A stretch of DNA of 45,756 bases from Sporosarcina sp. NCCP-2222 (lineage in GTDB: Bacteria; Bacillota; Bacilli; Bacillales_A; Planococcaceae), in the NCBI RefSeq assembly GCF_023168145.1, contig NZ_BQYK01000004.1:251854-297609 (forward strand). Reading direction: 5' to 3'. Position numbers and translations under genes: made by a program. The notes under the pieces were generated by a model. That model saw only the letters and a program-made list of their open reading frames with translations, ran no database searches and was not told where the DNA came from. Numbering within the stretch: position 1 is the stretch's first letter; every line of letters starts with the position of its first letter. This document shows positions 33,304 through 41,360 of this stretch, piece by piece.

Positions 33304-34290
33304 TTATTGATTCACTAACACTTTGCTCGGCTGACCTAGAATATGAAGCAAATCGCTGACCATAGCACTGCCGGTCGGATACATGCCTGCGCCCGGCCCG
33401 ACAAGTGTAAGTTGGCCAAGGTATTCAGTGTTGACAATGACAGCGTTGTTCACTCCGTCGATGCTGTGAAGAGGATGATCAGCTCCGACTAGCACCGGAC
33501 CCACTGTTGCCTGCAAAACGCCTTTTTCATCGAGCCAGACATCGGCCACATGTCGATAGCGAAGATTGTTATTTGAGGCCTCTTGCACGTGGGAAAGCTC
33601 GATATGATCCACTCCCACGACAGGAACGTGATCCCAATCCGGCTGCCGGTCAAAAGCCAAGGAGCTCAAAATCATCAATTTCCGGAAGGCATCCCCGCCG
33701 CTTACGTCATCGGTTGGATCTGCTTCGGCGTAGCCAAGAGCTTGCGCTTGCTGCAAGACTTGCTGGAATGGAAGATGGTCCTCCCTCATCTTCGTTAAGA
33801 TGTAGTTCGAAGTCCCATTTAATATCCCTTGAACGCGCCGAACCCGATCGCCTTTAATTAGATTGCTCACCGTCCGAATAATGGGAACGCCACCTGCCGT
33901 TGTCGCTTCAAAACCGACTTGGACGCCACGAAACTCGGCATGCTTTACCAAAGCCGGACCATGCTTAGCAAACATCTTTTTATTCGCTGTAATAATATGA
34001 GTTCCCTTTTCAATTGCCTCGGACAGATAAGTATAGGCCGGTTCCTCACCGACAATCGCTTCAAAGACAACATCAATCGAAGGACCTGACCAAATATCGC
34101 GAATGTCATCCGTTATCACAACACCTGGTGTCGCCAGACGCTTTTTCGACGCGTCCTTTACCAAAATGGCGACAATGTCGATTGAATAACCCGTCTGCTC
34201 CTGAATCTGTTCCCTTTTCTCCTTCAATATACGATAGATGCCTTCCCCTACCGTTCCAAAGCCAAGAATGGCCGCTTTAATGGATGGCAC
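33304..34290 (-). CDS. hom: Homoserine dehydrogenase, short form without ACT domain
   Basis: 328 residues. It reduces aspartate semialdehyde to homoserine for threonine and methionine synthesis. The Rossmann segment is ILGFGTVGEGIYR near the N-terminus, followed by TANKKMFAKHGP. The catalytic domain has GGVPIIRTVSNLIKGDRV, ILNGTSNYILTKM and ALGYAEADPTDDVSGGDAFRKL. Typical Hom of B. subtilis is about 430 residues, with a C-terminal ACT regulatory domain that is missing here. Threonine feedback control is therefore likely absent or different. GTG 34290 has AAAGGA nine bases upstream. It lies downstream of metY, separated by a 21/42-bp repeat array; it may serve methionine supply. Confidence 0.9.
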   Translation of the reverse strand: MPSIKAAILGFGTVGEGIYRILKEKREQIQEQTGYSIDIVAILVKDASKKRLATPGVVITDDIRDIWSGPSIDVVFEAIVGEEPAYTYLSEAIEKGTHIITANKKMFAKHGPALVKHAEFRGVQVGFEATTAGGVPIIRTVSNLIKGDRVRRVQGILNGTSNYILTKMREDHLPFQQVLQQAQALGYAEADPTDDVSGGDAFRKLMILSSLAFDRQPDWDHVPVVGVDHIELSHVQEASNNNLRYRHVADVWLDEKGVLQATVGPVLVGADHPLHSIDGVNNAVIVNTEYLGQLTLVGPGAGMYPTGSAMVSDLLHILGQPSKVLVNQ

Positions 34291-34332
34291 AAGACCACTT
34301 CCTTTCACACGACTCTACAAAATGAAAAATTC

Positions 34333-34722
34333 GCACCAAATGAGGTGCCAATTTCTCCAAATCTATGGAAGGCCGTCAAATGAGACAACCTTTTCTTCTA
34401 TACATAGGACCCGGGCATCGAATGGGACGCCCCGATACGCTACATTTATTATGGCGGGTGCCGAATGAGACACTCCTTATGCCAAATCCACGCTGGTTGG
34501 CGCCAAATAACACACTCTACACGCCAAATCCACACCGGCGGGCGCCAAATAACACACTCCACACGCCAAATCCATAACGTCAAGTGCCAAATGAGACACT
34601 GTTTACTCCAAATCTTCTCCGTCGAGTGCCAAATGAGGCACCTAAACCACATGTTCACCGGCAAGTGTCAAATGAGACACCTAAATCGCCCGTTTCATAT
34701 CAGCAGCCACCAAATGAGGTTG
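34333..34722. repeat. Ten-unit 42-bp (2 x 21) array with covarying hairpin cores
   Basis: The core (A/G)AATGA is found ten times, starting at 34338, 34378, 34420, 34463, 34505, 34547, 34589, 34631, 34670 and 34712, with spacing 39-43 and mostly 42. Halfway between several cores lies a second CCAAATCC box, so the basic period is 21 bp. Several cores are flanked by complementary pentamers that differ between units: GCACC/GGTGC (34333-34348), GTGCC/GGCAC (34626-34641), GTGTC/GACAC (34665-34680). The array fills the gap between the metY stop and the hom start. Confidence 0.85.
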
Positions 34723-34768
34723 ACTCTTTGCCGATTCCTTCCAAAAATCTATCTATTAGCTTTTTATT

Positions 34769-36070
34769 TTACTTTTCAACTGCAACAGGAACTGCTTTTT
34801 CGATCGCTTGCGCAAGGTCTGCGATAATATCCTCAGCGGATTCCAAGCCGACTGACAAACGGATCAATTCTTCTGTAACACCAGAGTTCTTCAGATCTTC
34901 TGCTGACAGTTGCTGATGCGTTGTCGATGCCGGATGGATGATCAATGATTTAGCATCCCCGACATTCGCGACGTGCGACCAGATCTTTACACCATCGATC
35001 ACCTTCCGTCCTGCTTCGCGTCCGCCTTTGATGCCGAATACAAGGATGGAACCGAATCCATTCTTCAAGTACACTTTCGCATTAGCATGCGATGGATGGT
35101 CTTCCGATCCTGCATAAGTTACCCACTCAACAGAAGGATGATTTTTTAAGAATTCCGCTACTTTGCGTGCATTTTCGTTATGGCGTGTCACGCGCAGGTG
35201 AAGCGTTTCTAAACCTTGCAAGAAGTTGAAGGCACTGTCTGGATCCAGACATGGACCGAAGTCACGCAGCAATTGGACACGTAGTTTCGTAGCAAATGCC
35301 GCGCCCGCTGTATCGATGCCGTAGCGCAAGCCGTGGTATGTTTCATCCGGCTCTGTGAAACCAGGGAATTTCCCTTTCGTCCAGTCGAATTTACCGCCAT
35401 CGACGACCACTCCGCCGATTGTTGTGCCATGTCCGCCAATCCATTTCGTTGCTGAATGAATGACCACGTCTGCTCCATGTTCGATTGGGTTTGCACCATA
35501 TGGAGAAGCAAATGTGCTATCGATCAATAATGGAATATCATTTTCATGAGCTACCTTCGCCACTGCCGCGATATCAAGAACGTGCAAGCTTGGATTGCCG
35601 ATCGTTTCAGCAAACAGCGCTTTCGTTTTATCAGTGATCGCCGCACGGAAATTTTCAGGATCTGTAGCATCTACGAATTTTACTGTAATTCCGTAGCGTG
35701 GTAGTGTCGTTGCGAATAGATTGTACGTACCGCCGTATAAGTTGCTGGCAGCCACGATTTCATCACCGGCGCCTGCAATGTTCAATATGGAGAAAGCAAT
35801 TGCTGCCATACCGGATGAAAGGGCTACTGCAGCAGTTCCGCCTTCCAACAATGCAATTCTTTCTTCAAAAACAGCAACAGTCGGGTTCGTAATGCGTGTA
35901 TAAATATTCCCTGCCTCTTGAAGGGCAAATAGGTTTTGGGCATGTTCTGTATCACGGAAAACAAAAGAAGTGGTGCGATGGATCGGCACTGCTCGAGACC
36001 CAGTAACAGGATCAGGCTTTTGGCCGCCGTGCAAGAGTAGAGTTTCGGGTTGAAGTTGGTTGTTTGTCAT
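34769..36070 (-). CDS. metY: O-acetylhomoserine sulfhydrylase (aminocarboxypropyltransferase)
   Basis: 433 residues, a PLP enzyme of the Cys/Met metabolism family. It makes homocysteine directly from O-acetylhomoserine and sulfide. The PLP lysine lies in [15 protein letters not shown]. The N-terminal [30 protein letters not shown], the insertion around [35 protein letters not shown], and the length (above 420 versus about 380 for MetB/MetC) mark MetY. ATG 36070 has GGAGG eight bases upstream. A SAM-I riboswitch and sigma-A promoter precede it, so it should be off when SAM is plentiful. hom lies downstream on the same strand. Confidence 0.95.
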   Translation of the reverse strand: MTNNQLQPETLLLHGGQKPDPVTGSRAVPIHRTTSFVFRDTEHAQNLFALQEAGNIYTRITNPTVAVFEERIALLEGGTAAVALSSGMAAIAFSILNIAGAGDEIVAASNLYGGTYNLFATTLPRYGITVKFVDATDPENFRAAITDKTKALFAETIGNPSLHVLDIAAVAKVAHENDIPLLIDSTFASPYGANPIEHGADVVIHSATKWIGGHGTTIGGVVVDGGKFDWTKGKFPGFTEPDETYHGLRYGIDTAGAAFATKLRVQLLRDFGPCLDPDSAFNFLQGLETLHLRVTRHNENARKVAEFLKNHPSVEWVTYAGSEDHPSHANAKVYLKNGFGSILVFGIKGGREAGRKVIDGVKIWSHVANVGDAKSLIIHPASTTHQQLSAEDLKNSGVTEELIRLSVGLESAEDIIADLAQAIEKAVPVAVEK

Positions 36071-36157
36071 TTGAATTACCTCCAGTGGTTGTAGTAGTTT
36101 AAGATGAAAATGCAACAGGGATGATGCAGTGCGGAGGCGTTGGGGGTTTTTTAGGAA

Positions 36158-36326
36158 TAAAAAAATAACCCCTTTCGCTAAGAAGAGGGTTACGCTTTCG
36201 CTTATTCCTCCCCTTATCTTTCAGACCGTTCGCACGTTCTGTAGGAAGTAGCACCTTTGCAAGTTCGTCACTTGCCGGTTGCCGGGCATCGCAGGGCCTA
36301 GTCCCTCCGCCGCTCTTGATAAGAGT
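36158..36326 (-). promoter_or_regulatory. SAM-I (S-box) riboswitch with terminator
   Basis: On the minus strand P1 CTTATC/GATAAG (36323-36318 and 36216-36211) encloses all S-box signatures: AGAGCGGCGGAGGGACTAGG, CCCTGCGATGCCCGGCAACC, AAGGTGCTA, and GAAAGATAAG. The terminator hairpin AACCCTCTTCTTAGCGAAAGGGGTT with a following T run spans about 36191-36158. SAM binding should end transcription before metY. Confidence 0.96.
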
Positions 36327-36357
36327 ATGGGTGATTCAGTTTTTCATCTTGTTGAAC

Positions 36358-36386
36358 AGTATAGAGACTCCTATTTTCAAAGTCAA
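36358..36386 (-). promoter_or_regulatory. Sigma-A promoter of the SAM-I/metY transcript
   Basis: On the minus strand TTGACT (36386-36381), 17 bp, TATACT (36363-36358): strong matches at both boxes, placing the transcript start about 25 bp before riboswitch P1. Confidence 0.88.
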
Positions 36387-36577
36387 GGGGTAAGTTAAAA
36401 ATTGTTCTGAACGTTTTGTATCATCAGGGATTTTTCTTTATTGCACCAATAAATTATTTTTACATTAAACTTGAAGAATCGACTCTTTCCCCTACCATTC
36501 GGCTATCTTTGAAAAATTCATTGAACGGTCCATTCAGACATCGTATGATAAAACCATATTGAATGTGGGGGAATTTT

Positions 36578-37216
36578 ATGATCTTTTGGATCATTGGTAT
36601 TGCCATAATAGGATATGCCATCGGCTGTTTGCATGGTTCTGTCGTGGCGCAATGGATTTCTGGGGTGAACTTGAAAGAGACCGGGGTAAAAAATGCGGGT
36701 GCTTCGAACGCCCTCATCGTTCTCGGAAAACGATACGGGGCACTTGTTGCCATTATTGATATCGGAAAAGGGATTCTGGCAGTCCTGGCAGTCCGTCTTC
36801 TTTCCTATCAGTTTGACTTGAATCCAGAATATAGTACATTGCTTCTTTTCACAGTGGGAGCGGCTGTCATTTTCGGGCATAACTTTCCGTTTTACATGAA
36901 ATTTAACGGGGGAAAAGGGACAGCAACGGTCATCGGGGTGTTATTTGCCATCGATTGGCGATTCGGTTTGGCTGGCCTTGTCCTTTTCATTGCAGTCGCG
37001 CTGTTGACGGATATTCTTGTAATTGGCGTCTTCATGTTGTACGTCACCTTGATGGCAATGGCCATTTGGCTGGATGGCTACTGGCCGATCCTGATTGCCG
37101 CCTTGCTTTTCATCATGGCTGTTTGGAAGCATACTGAAAATATAAAACGAATTCGCGCGGGAACTGAAACCCGCATCCGGGCATCATTCAGTAAGAAAAA
37201 GGAGAAGTCCTCTTGA
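36578..37216 (+). CDS. PlsY-family acyl-phosphate:glycerol-3-phosphate acyltransferase (paralogue)
   Basis: 212 residues with five or six membrane helices. PlsY motifs are present in order: IGCLHGSVVAQWI (S-x-x-x motif 1 region), GVKNAGASNALIVLG (the GSGNxGATN-type phosphate loop, changed at its first glycines), and FGHNFPFYMKFNGGKGTAT (the HxFPxxxxFxGGKG motif). PlsY transfers acyl groups from acyl-phosphate to glycerol-3-phosphate in phospholipid synthesis. The deviating motif 2 and different tail suggest this is a second copy, not the housekeeping PlsY. ATG 36578 has GGGGG six bases upstream; ATG 36563 is an alternative. Confidence 0.8.
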   Translation: MIFWIIGIAIIGYAIGCLHGSVVAQWISGVNLKETGVKNAGASNALIVLGKRYGALVAIIDIGKGILAVLAVRLLSYQFDLNPEYSTLLLFTVGAAVIFGHNFPFYMKFNGGKGTATVIGVLFAIDWRFGLAGLVLFIAVALLTDILVIGVFMLYVTLMAMAIWLDGYWPILIAALLFIMAVWKHTENIKRIRAGTETRIRASFSKKKEKSS

Positions 37217-37314
37217 TTTAACGAGTGCAGTTGCAAAGAAAGCAAATTAACATCGTAAATTATAGGCAAATCAGCATATCTTTCAACGGTGCAATAGCCA
37301 TACAAAACAAGTAA

Positions 37315-37341
37315 GAGCGCTCAGAAATTTGAGCGCTTTTT
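37315..37341 (+). terminator. Terminator after the plsY-like gene
   Basis: AGCGCTCA pairs with TGAGCGCT around GAAATTT and is followed by a T run. Confidence 0.85.
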
Positions 37342-37618
37342 AGCATATTGTTGTGGAGAAGAGCGTCCCACCACGTACTATCTTGGATTTTCAGCATGTC
37401 AGCCAAATCACTAGAGCCATAAACTGCTTAAACTGCTTGTTTTTTTATCTCACATTACACTCACCTTAAAGTAAGCAATTCTATATAAAACATCAAGAAT
37501 ATGCAGGATTTCATTCAATAACCCCCATAACACAGCGATCCCCTAAAATCGTTTAAATACTTACTAGAACTAACTTTTTAGGAACAGGCATTAAAACCTG
37601 TATAAACAACATTACAAA

Positions 37619-37662
37619 GAAAACCCCACAAACATTTATTTAACAATGTTTGCGAGGTTCCG
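37619..37662 (-). terminator. Terminator after the GNAT gene
   Basis: On the minus strand AACCTCGCAAACATT pairs with AATGTTTGTGGGGTT (one or two mismatches) around an AT-rich loop, followed by TTTC. Confidence 0.7.
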
Positions 37663-37720
37663 GTGTAATCCCAAACTTTCATTTGAAAAACGTTATTTAT
37701 GTTTGTTTATATGCTCACAC

Positions 37721-38161
37721 CTATTTTTCTACTATGTACAATCGCATATAAAGATAACCATTCTCTATATTGTCCGATGGCTCAAATCCTAGTCTACTCC
37801 AAAATTTTATTGCGGTTTTATTTTCTAAATTAACTGGCAAGGAAACTCTACGTGCATTGAATTCTTTACACAAATATTCAATACAAAGCTTAGCGGCTAA
37901 TGTTCCATAGCCTCTTTTTTGAAAACGGCTGTCTATCATAAAATTTATGATTTGGGGGTTATTATCAGCAATAGACATTGAAACAAAGCCTACCATCACA
38001 TTATCAGCATAAATTGCAAAAGGGTGTGACTCCTCATAAAACACCCACGATTCGGCTAATGAAAACACTACAGGATCTACAAATTCCACACTTGTATCAG
38101 TTGCACGCAAGTTTAAACATTCTTCATAATTGTCACTATTAATTTTTCTTAATTCTAGCAA
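37721..38161 (-). CDS. GNAT N-acetyltransferase (BltD-like)
   Basis: About 146 residues. The acetyl-CoA binding motif A reads FMIDSRFQKRGYGTLAAKL (Q/RxxGxG/A). The N-terminal part LELRKINSDNYEECLNL and C-terminal NKTAIKFWSRLGFEPSDNIENGYLYMRL resemble spermidine/diamine acetyltransferases such as BltD. It would transfer acetyl groups to an amine substrate that is not defined. The start is uncertain: TTG 38161 lies ten bases from GGAAGG; ATG 38170 is only one base from it. It opens the AT-rich accessory block 37.7-40.5 kb. Confidence 0.8.
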   Translation of the reverse strand: MLELRKINSDNYEECLNLRATDTSVEFVDPVVFSLAESWVFYEESHPFAIYADNVMVGFVSMSIADNNPQIINFMIDSRFQKRGYGTLAAKLCIEYLCKEFNARRVSLPVNLENKTAIKFWSRLGFEPSDNIENGYLYMRLYIVEK

Positions 38162-38260
38162 AGCAATCATACCTTCCAAATATAGTTATGACTTTTTAAT
38201 ATGTATAATGCAACCCCATCAACCGAACCTGTTAGACGATAATTGATACTCTTATAATTA

Positions 38261-38911
38261 TTATATTTCTAATCCCAACCATGTTCTAAATCTTTTTGCC
38301 TCCAGGCCATCGGGGTTTATTCCACTGATAGAACTTGTGGTAAAAGGCAGCCATTGCCAATCCTCACACCCTACGAAACCTATTCTGGACCAATTCTCAA
38401 TGAATTCAATGAAGTTATTTGCGAGCTTATATCCATGACCTTTTCCATCATCGTGGCTAAGGTAAACGATTGGAGCGTCGGTATCGTCTTTCATATCAAA
38501 AGCTAAATAGTCACCATTTCCAACTTCACAAAACACTAATTTGTTATGCCACACAACGTCATACTCATTTTCTGGGTTCGGGAACACATTGGTAATCCAA
38601 CCTATTCGGGCTTCTTCGAATTGAGGAAGGAGTTTCAATCCCCAATGTGGTGTACCGCAAAAAACACCTCTAAATTCATCCGGCTGCTCGCTGTCATCAG
38701 GTAAAAACCAACGCAAACTGAAATTCCCTGAAAACTCTTGGAGTACCTTTTTAAAACTTTTAGGCAACTCTATTCCAAGCTTTTCTTCCGTCTGAAGTAT
38801 TTGTTCTGTTGAGACCGGGTCATCTATTACAACTTCCTGAACATCTCCACCTATTTGTTGAATTCTAGCAGAGATGGTAGCTATTCTTTCTCTTATTGAC
38901 TCGTAGTCCAT
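38261..38911 (-). CDS. SMI1/KNR4 (SUKH) domain protein, possible immunity protein
   Basis: 216 residues. The fold is indicated by VSTEQILQTEEKLGIELPKSFKKVLQEFSGNFSLRW and later LLPQFEEARIGWITNVF, KLVFCEVGNGDYLAFDMKDDTDAPIVYLSHDDG and LANNFIEFIENWSRIGFVG, the standard SMI1/KNR4 order. SUKH proteins commonly give immunity to contact-dependent or LXG/polymorphic toxins, but some have regulatory roles. No toxin gene is visible nearby, so it could be an orphan immunity gene. ATG 38911 has AAGGTG upstream; the longer start at 38932 lacks a site. Confidence 0.82.
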   Translation of the reverse strand: MDYESIRERIATISARIQQIGGDVQEVVIDDPVSTEQILQTEEKLGIELPKSFKKVLQEFSGNFSLRWFLPDDSEQPDEFRGVFCGTPHWGLKLLPQFEEARIGWITNVFPNPENEYDVVWHNKLVFCEVGNGDYLAFDMKDDTDAPIVYLSHDDGKGHGYKLANNFIEFIENWSRIGFVGCEDWQWLPFTTSSISGINPDGLEAKRFRTWLGLEI

Positions 38912-39084
38912 TTTCTTACACCTTTTTCTCATATCAGATCACTTAATAGGATTCATTTATAGCACATAACTTTGAACATCGCTTTTAAATAGTGAGTCAA
39001 TGCCTTTAAACTTACTTTTGGCTTCGTAGGAAATGTCGATAAATAAATTTGTAGAGAATCCAATATTATTGATTTAATATCCCG

Positions 39085-39474
39085 CTAATTAAATTGAGCC
39101 AGCAAATATTGTAAATCATCCGGATAGGCATGATTAATAGTTTGTAGTTCATGGAACGGCTTCCACTCGGATTCTGCAATAATTCCATCAGGATCATTGA
39201 TTCCGCTACTTTCACCAATCTTTTCTACACGAAAGTAATATATTTTTACCTGTATTCCTTTAATTGTTGTCTCTTTAACTCTTAATTGCTCAACGACTTT
39301 CACGTCATATCCCGTTTCTTCTTTAACTTCTCTAACACAACATTCCTCAGGGCTTTCGCCCTCCTCAATCCCACCTGAAGGTACTGCCCAACCTTCTGAC
39401 TCGAAACTTTTAACCATTAATATTTCCATATGTTCATTAATACAAATACCAGCTGAACCTATCCATCTGTCCAT
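39085..39474 (-). CDS. Nudix hydrolase
   Basis: 129 residues. The Nudix box is complete: GGIEEGESPEECCVREVKEETGY (spanning about residues 35-57) with the REVxEE catalytic glutamates. The rest gives a single-domain MutT-like fold. It hydrolyses a nucleoside diphosphate linked to some group; the substrate is unknown. The start is ATG 39474, though only a weak purine run precedes it. It is part of an AT-rich run of single leftward genes (GNAT, SMI1, Nudix, nucleotidyltransferase) with gaps of 100-180 bp, suggesting separate transcripts. Confidence 0.88.
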   Translation of the reverse strand: MDRWIGSAGICINEHMEILMVKSFESEGWAVPSGGIEEGESPEECCVREVKEETGYDVKVVEQLRVKETTIKGIQVKIYYFRVEKIGESSGINDPDGIIAESEWKPFHELQTINHAYPDDLQYLLAQFN

Positions 39475-39650
39475 ATTGATATCCCTCTACTCTCCAATAA
39501 AGTAATTTTTGCATTAAATTTTCATTTGCAAATTATTAACATTGAGTAAAGAAAACAGGTTTTCACTTGAGAAAGAAAGTACATCACAAAGACAACCAAA
39601 ATAGCTACATAGATTTTCTTTCACCTTTGGGAAATCAAACCCATCATAAG

Positions 39651-40421
39651 TCAGGGGATTTCTATTAAAAGTTTCTCTAATTCATCATCCACAGAAAAAG
39701 TTGAACTAACACTCATAAAAAGCTCTTTCAATTTCCCAGCCGATATCCTTATATTTTCAACAGTAACTTCTGTTGGAACTGTCGATAAGTAGTCTTGGAT
39801 AAAATGGGGATCTAACGTTTCATATTCCTTGAACTGATGAAGTTTTTTATCTTCATTCATTGCTTGAACTAGTAAGGTAAAGCCCCTCATGTCCTCCAGC
39901 ATTTTAAGTGCATAAATCATGTTATTTCGCTTCAATTCTTTCTCTAAAGCCAAAGAACAATAAACAAATTCAAATGGTACATCCATACCGACATTATATT
40001 TTACAGGACGATTTAAAAAGTGTTCATTTTCAGCATCCATCTTCTCTTTAACAACACCTGTTTTATCAATAATCACCTTCCATAAAGGAGATTGCACGGA
40101 TAGAAGAACTCTTGGAACAACAGAGACATTGAACTCAAGTCCATTGTCCAATATTGCAATAAGTAGAAAAATATCTTTACTAAACTGCTTTTCTTTGACA
40201 TAGAGAGGATTGAAAATCTCTAATGTCTCTCTAATAAAATCCTTCGTTCTTTCCGCATCTTCTATATCTGAAACCGCAACCATTAAATCAATATCAGAAA
40301 ATTCGTCTTTGTACCCAATTACTCCTGAACCTAATTGGACAACCCCTTCCACTAATTTAGAAGAGTCGAGTGCTGTAATAACATTATCAAAATATGTCTG
40401 TCTTTCTTCAAAAGAATACAT
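39651..40421 (-). CDS. Nucleotidyltransferase-domain protein (ANT-like)
   Basis: 256 residues. The N-terminal pol-beta-type nucleotidyltransferase motif is VVQLGSGVIGYKDEFSDIDLMVAV (GSG then DxD, about residues 30-50). The third carboxylate probably lies in LDNGLEFNVSVV. A helical C-terminal domain follows. The layout resembles aminoglycoside and lincosamide nucleotidyltransferases, which inactivate drugs by adenylylation, but the sequence is not one of the resistance genes I know. Other small-molecule or toxin-type nucleotidyl transfer is possible. GGGGGAGAG precedes ATG 40421. Confidence 0.78.
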   Translation of the reverse strand: MYSFEERQTYFDNVITALDSSKLVEGVVQLGSGVIGYKDEFSDIDLMVAVSDIEDAERTKDFIRETLEIFNPLYVKEKQFSKDIFLLIAILDNGLEFNVSVVPRVLLSVQSPLWKVIIDKTGVVKEKMDAENEHFLNRPVKYNVGMDVPFEFVYCSLALEKELKRNNMIYALKMLEDMRGFTLLVQAMNEDKKLHQFKEYETLDPHFIQDYLSTVPTEVTVENIRISAGKLKELFMSVSSTFSVDDELEKLLIEIP

Positions 40422-40511
40422 TTTTTCTCTCCCCCAATTCGATCAAGACTGCCACATCTATCTAAGCACTTCATTTAAAATAATTGTGTTCAAATAGGAA
40501 TACTTTTTTCC

Positions 40512-40784
40512 TTACCATGTAATCTTAATCACTTTCACCACAAACTTCGCAGATAAATAAGACAGCGGAATCACGCCGAAGATTAAAATGAAAATGCTGA
40601 TTGAATCGCTATATCCGTTCCAAAAATATTGGTTCCAGACGTACGCAAGTATCCGGAAGTACACAACAAAAAATCCGATTGCGATGGCGACAAGGCCAAT
40701 CTCGCCCAATACAGATTGCAGCGAATCGGCCTGTTTTTTTCTGTTCAAGTAATCCTGTTTGTTCAAATGCTCCTGGTCCTCCAT
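40512..40784 (-). CDS. Small two-helix membrane protein, paralogue of the 32466 gene
   Basis: 90 residues. A polar, charged N-terminus (MEDQEHLNKQDYLNRKKQAD) is followed by two hydrophobic helices, about residues 28-50 and 62-88. The segments GEIGLVAIAIGFFVVYFRILAYV and ILIFGVIPLSYLSAKFVVKVIK align with those of the 79-residue protein at 32466. GGGGGGAG lies four bases before ATG 40784; an in-frame extension to 40856 overlaps the upstream gene's end and is not needed. It follows the SRPBCC gene by 72 bp. The function is unknown. Confidence 0.65.
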   Translation of the reverse strand: MEDQEHLNKQDYLNRKKQADSLQSVLGEIGLVAIAIGFFVVYFRILAYVWNQYFWNGYSDSISIFILIFGVIPLSYLSAKFVVKVIKITW

Positions 40785-40856
40785 GAACTCCCCCCAGTTT
40801 AGAAAATAGGAAGCCAATTCATATTTGAATTGGCTCCGCGTTTCCCATTTAATCAC

Positions 40857-41348
40857 TCAATCATTCGCCGGATGGCAGCATAAATTTCCTTCCCCTTTTT
40901 CGAGTGCCGCCTGTAAACTGGAAAGAACGTCGCCCCACGCCATTTGATGCCACTCGATCGCTTCCTTCCATTCATTCTTGTCCTGGAAGCCGATATGCTC
41001 AACCGTCACTTTTGTTATTTCTTCCTCCATTGATTCAAATCGCACAAAAACTGTTGTCAGGTCATCTTCTTTGTTCATGATCGCTTTAAATTGATCGGGA
41101 CCTTGCCAGGTGAATGCCAATTCCTTCTGCGGCACTAGAGATACAATTTTGCACCCCACTGTATTCATGCCTTCTCGGTTGCCAGGAATGAAATATAATT
41201 CATATGCCCCGCCGACTTCGGCTTCTACTACCGCCTCCGGTGCGAACCACTGCGATACGCGATCCGAAATAGTCCAAGCCAGCCACACCAAATCAATTGG
41301 TGCTTGGATGGTGACTTCATTAATAACCCCTTTGCTTGCTACTTCCAT
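40857..41348 (-). CDS. SRPBCC (AHSA1-like) domain protein
   Basis: 163 residues. The opening VINEVTIQAPIDLVWLAWTISDRVSQWFAPEAVVEAEVGGAYEL is the AHSA1 signature, with the W-F ligand-pocket motif (QWFAPE). The strand VTVEHIGFQDKNEW and the final helix WGDVLSSLQAALEKGEG complete the domain. A short tail has two adjacent cysteines (NLCCHPAND). A small ligand or polyketide-like binding role is known only for some relatives. ATG 41348 has AAGGGG upstream. It lies 12 bp downstream of the next gene's stop, so the two are co-transcribed. Confidence 0.85.
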   Translation of the reverse strand: MEVASKGVINEVTIQAPIDLVWLAWTISDRVSQWFAPEAVVEAEVGGAYELYFIPGNREGMNTVGCKIVSLVPQKELAFTWQGPDQFKAIMNKEDDLTTVFVRFESMEEEITKVTVEHIGFQDKNEWKEAIEWHQMAWGDVLSSLQAALEKGEGNLCCHPAND

Positions 41349-41360
41349 TTCTCTATCCCC

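Larger units (their letters stand above)
37217..37720. other. Gene-free stretch of about 500 bp with two terminators
   Basis: Between the plsY-like gene and the convergent GNAT gene lie only the two terminators listed separately. The middle 37342-37618 is AT-rich, with no ORF carrying a ribosome-binding site and no hairpin of note. Confidence 0.5.

Noticed and set aside
34365..34916. ORFs of 70-120 codons through the 42-bp array
   Set aside because: 42 is a multiple of three, so the repeat yields long open frames with repetitive peptides in all three frames; start sites are lacking and one frame runs into antisense metY.
39651..40421. Calling the nucleotidyltransferase a named aminoglycoside or lincosamide resistance gene
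   Set aside because: Only the generic GSG/DxD motif and size fit; no specific resistance gene was recognised.
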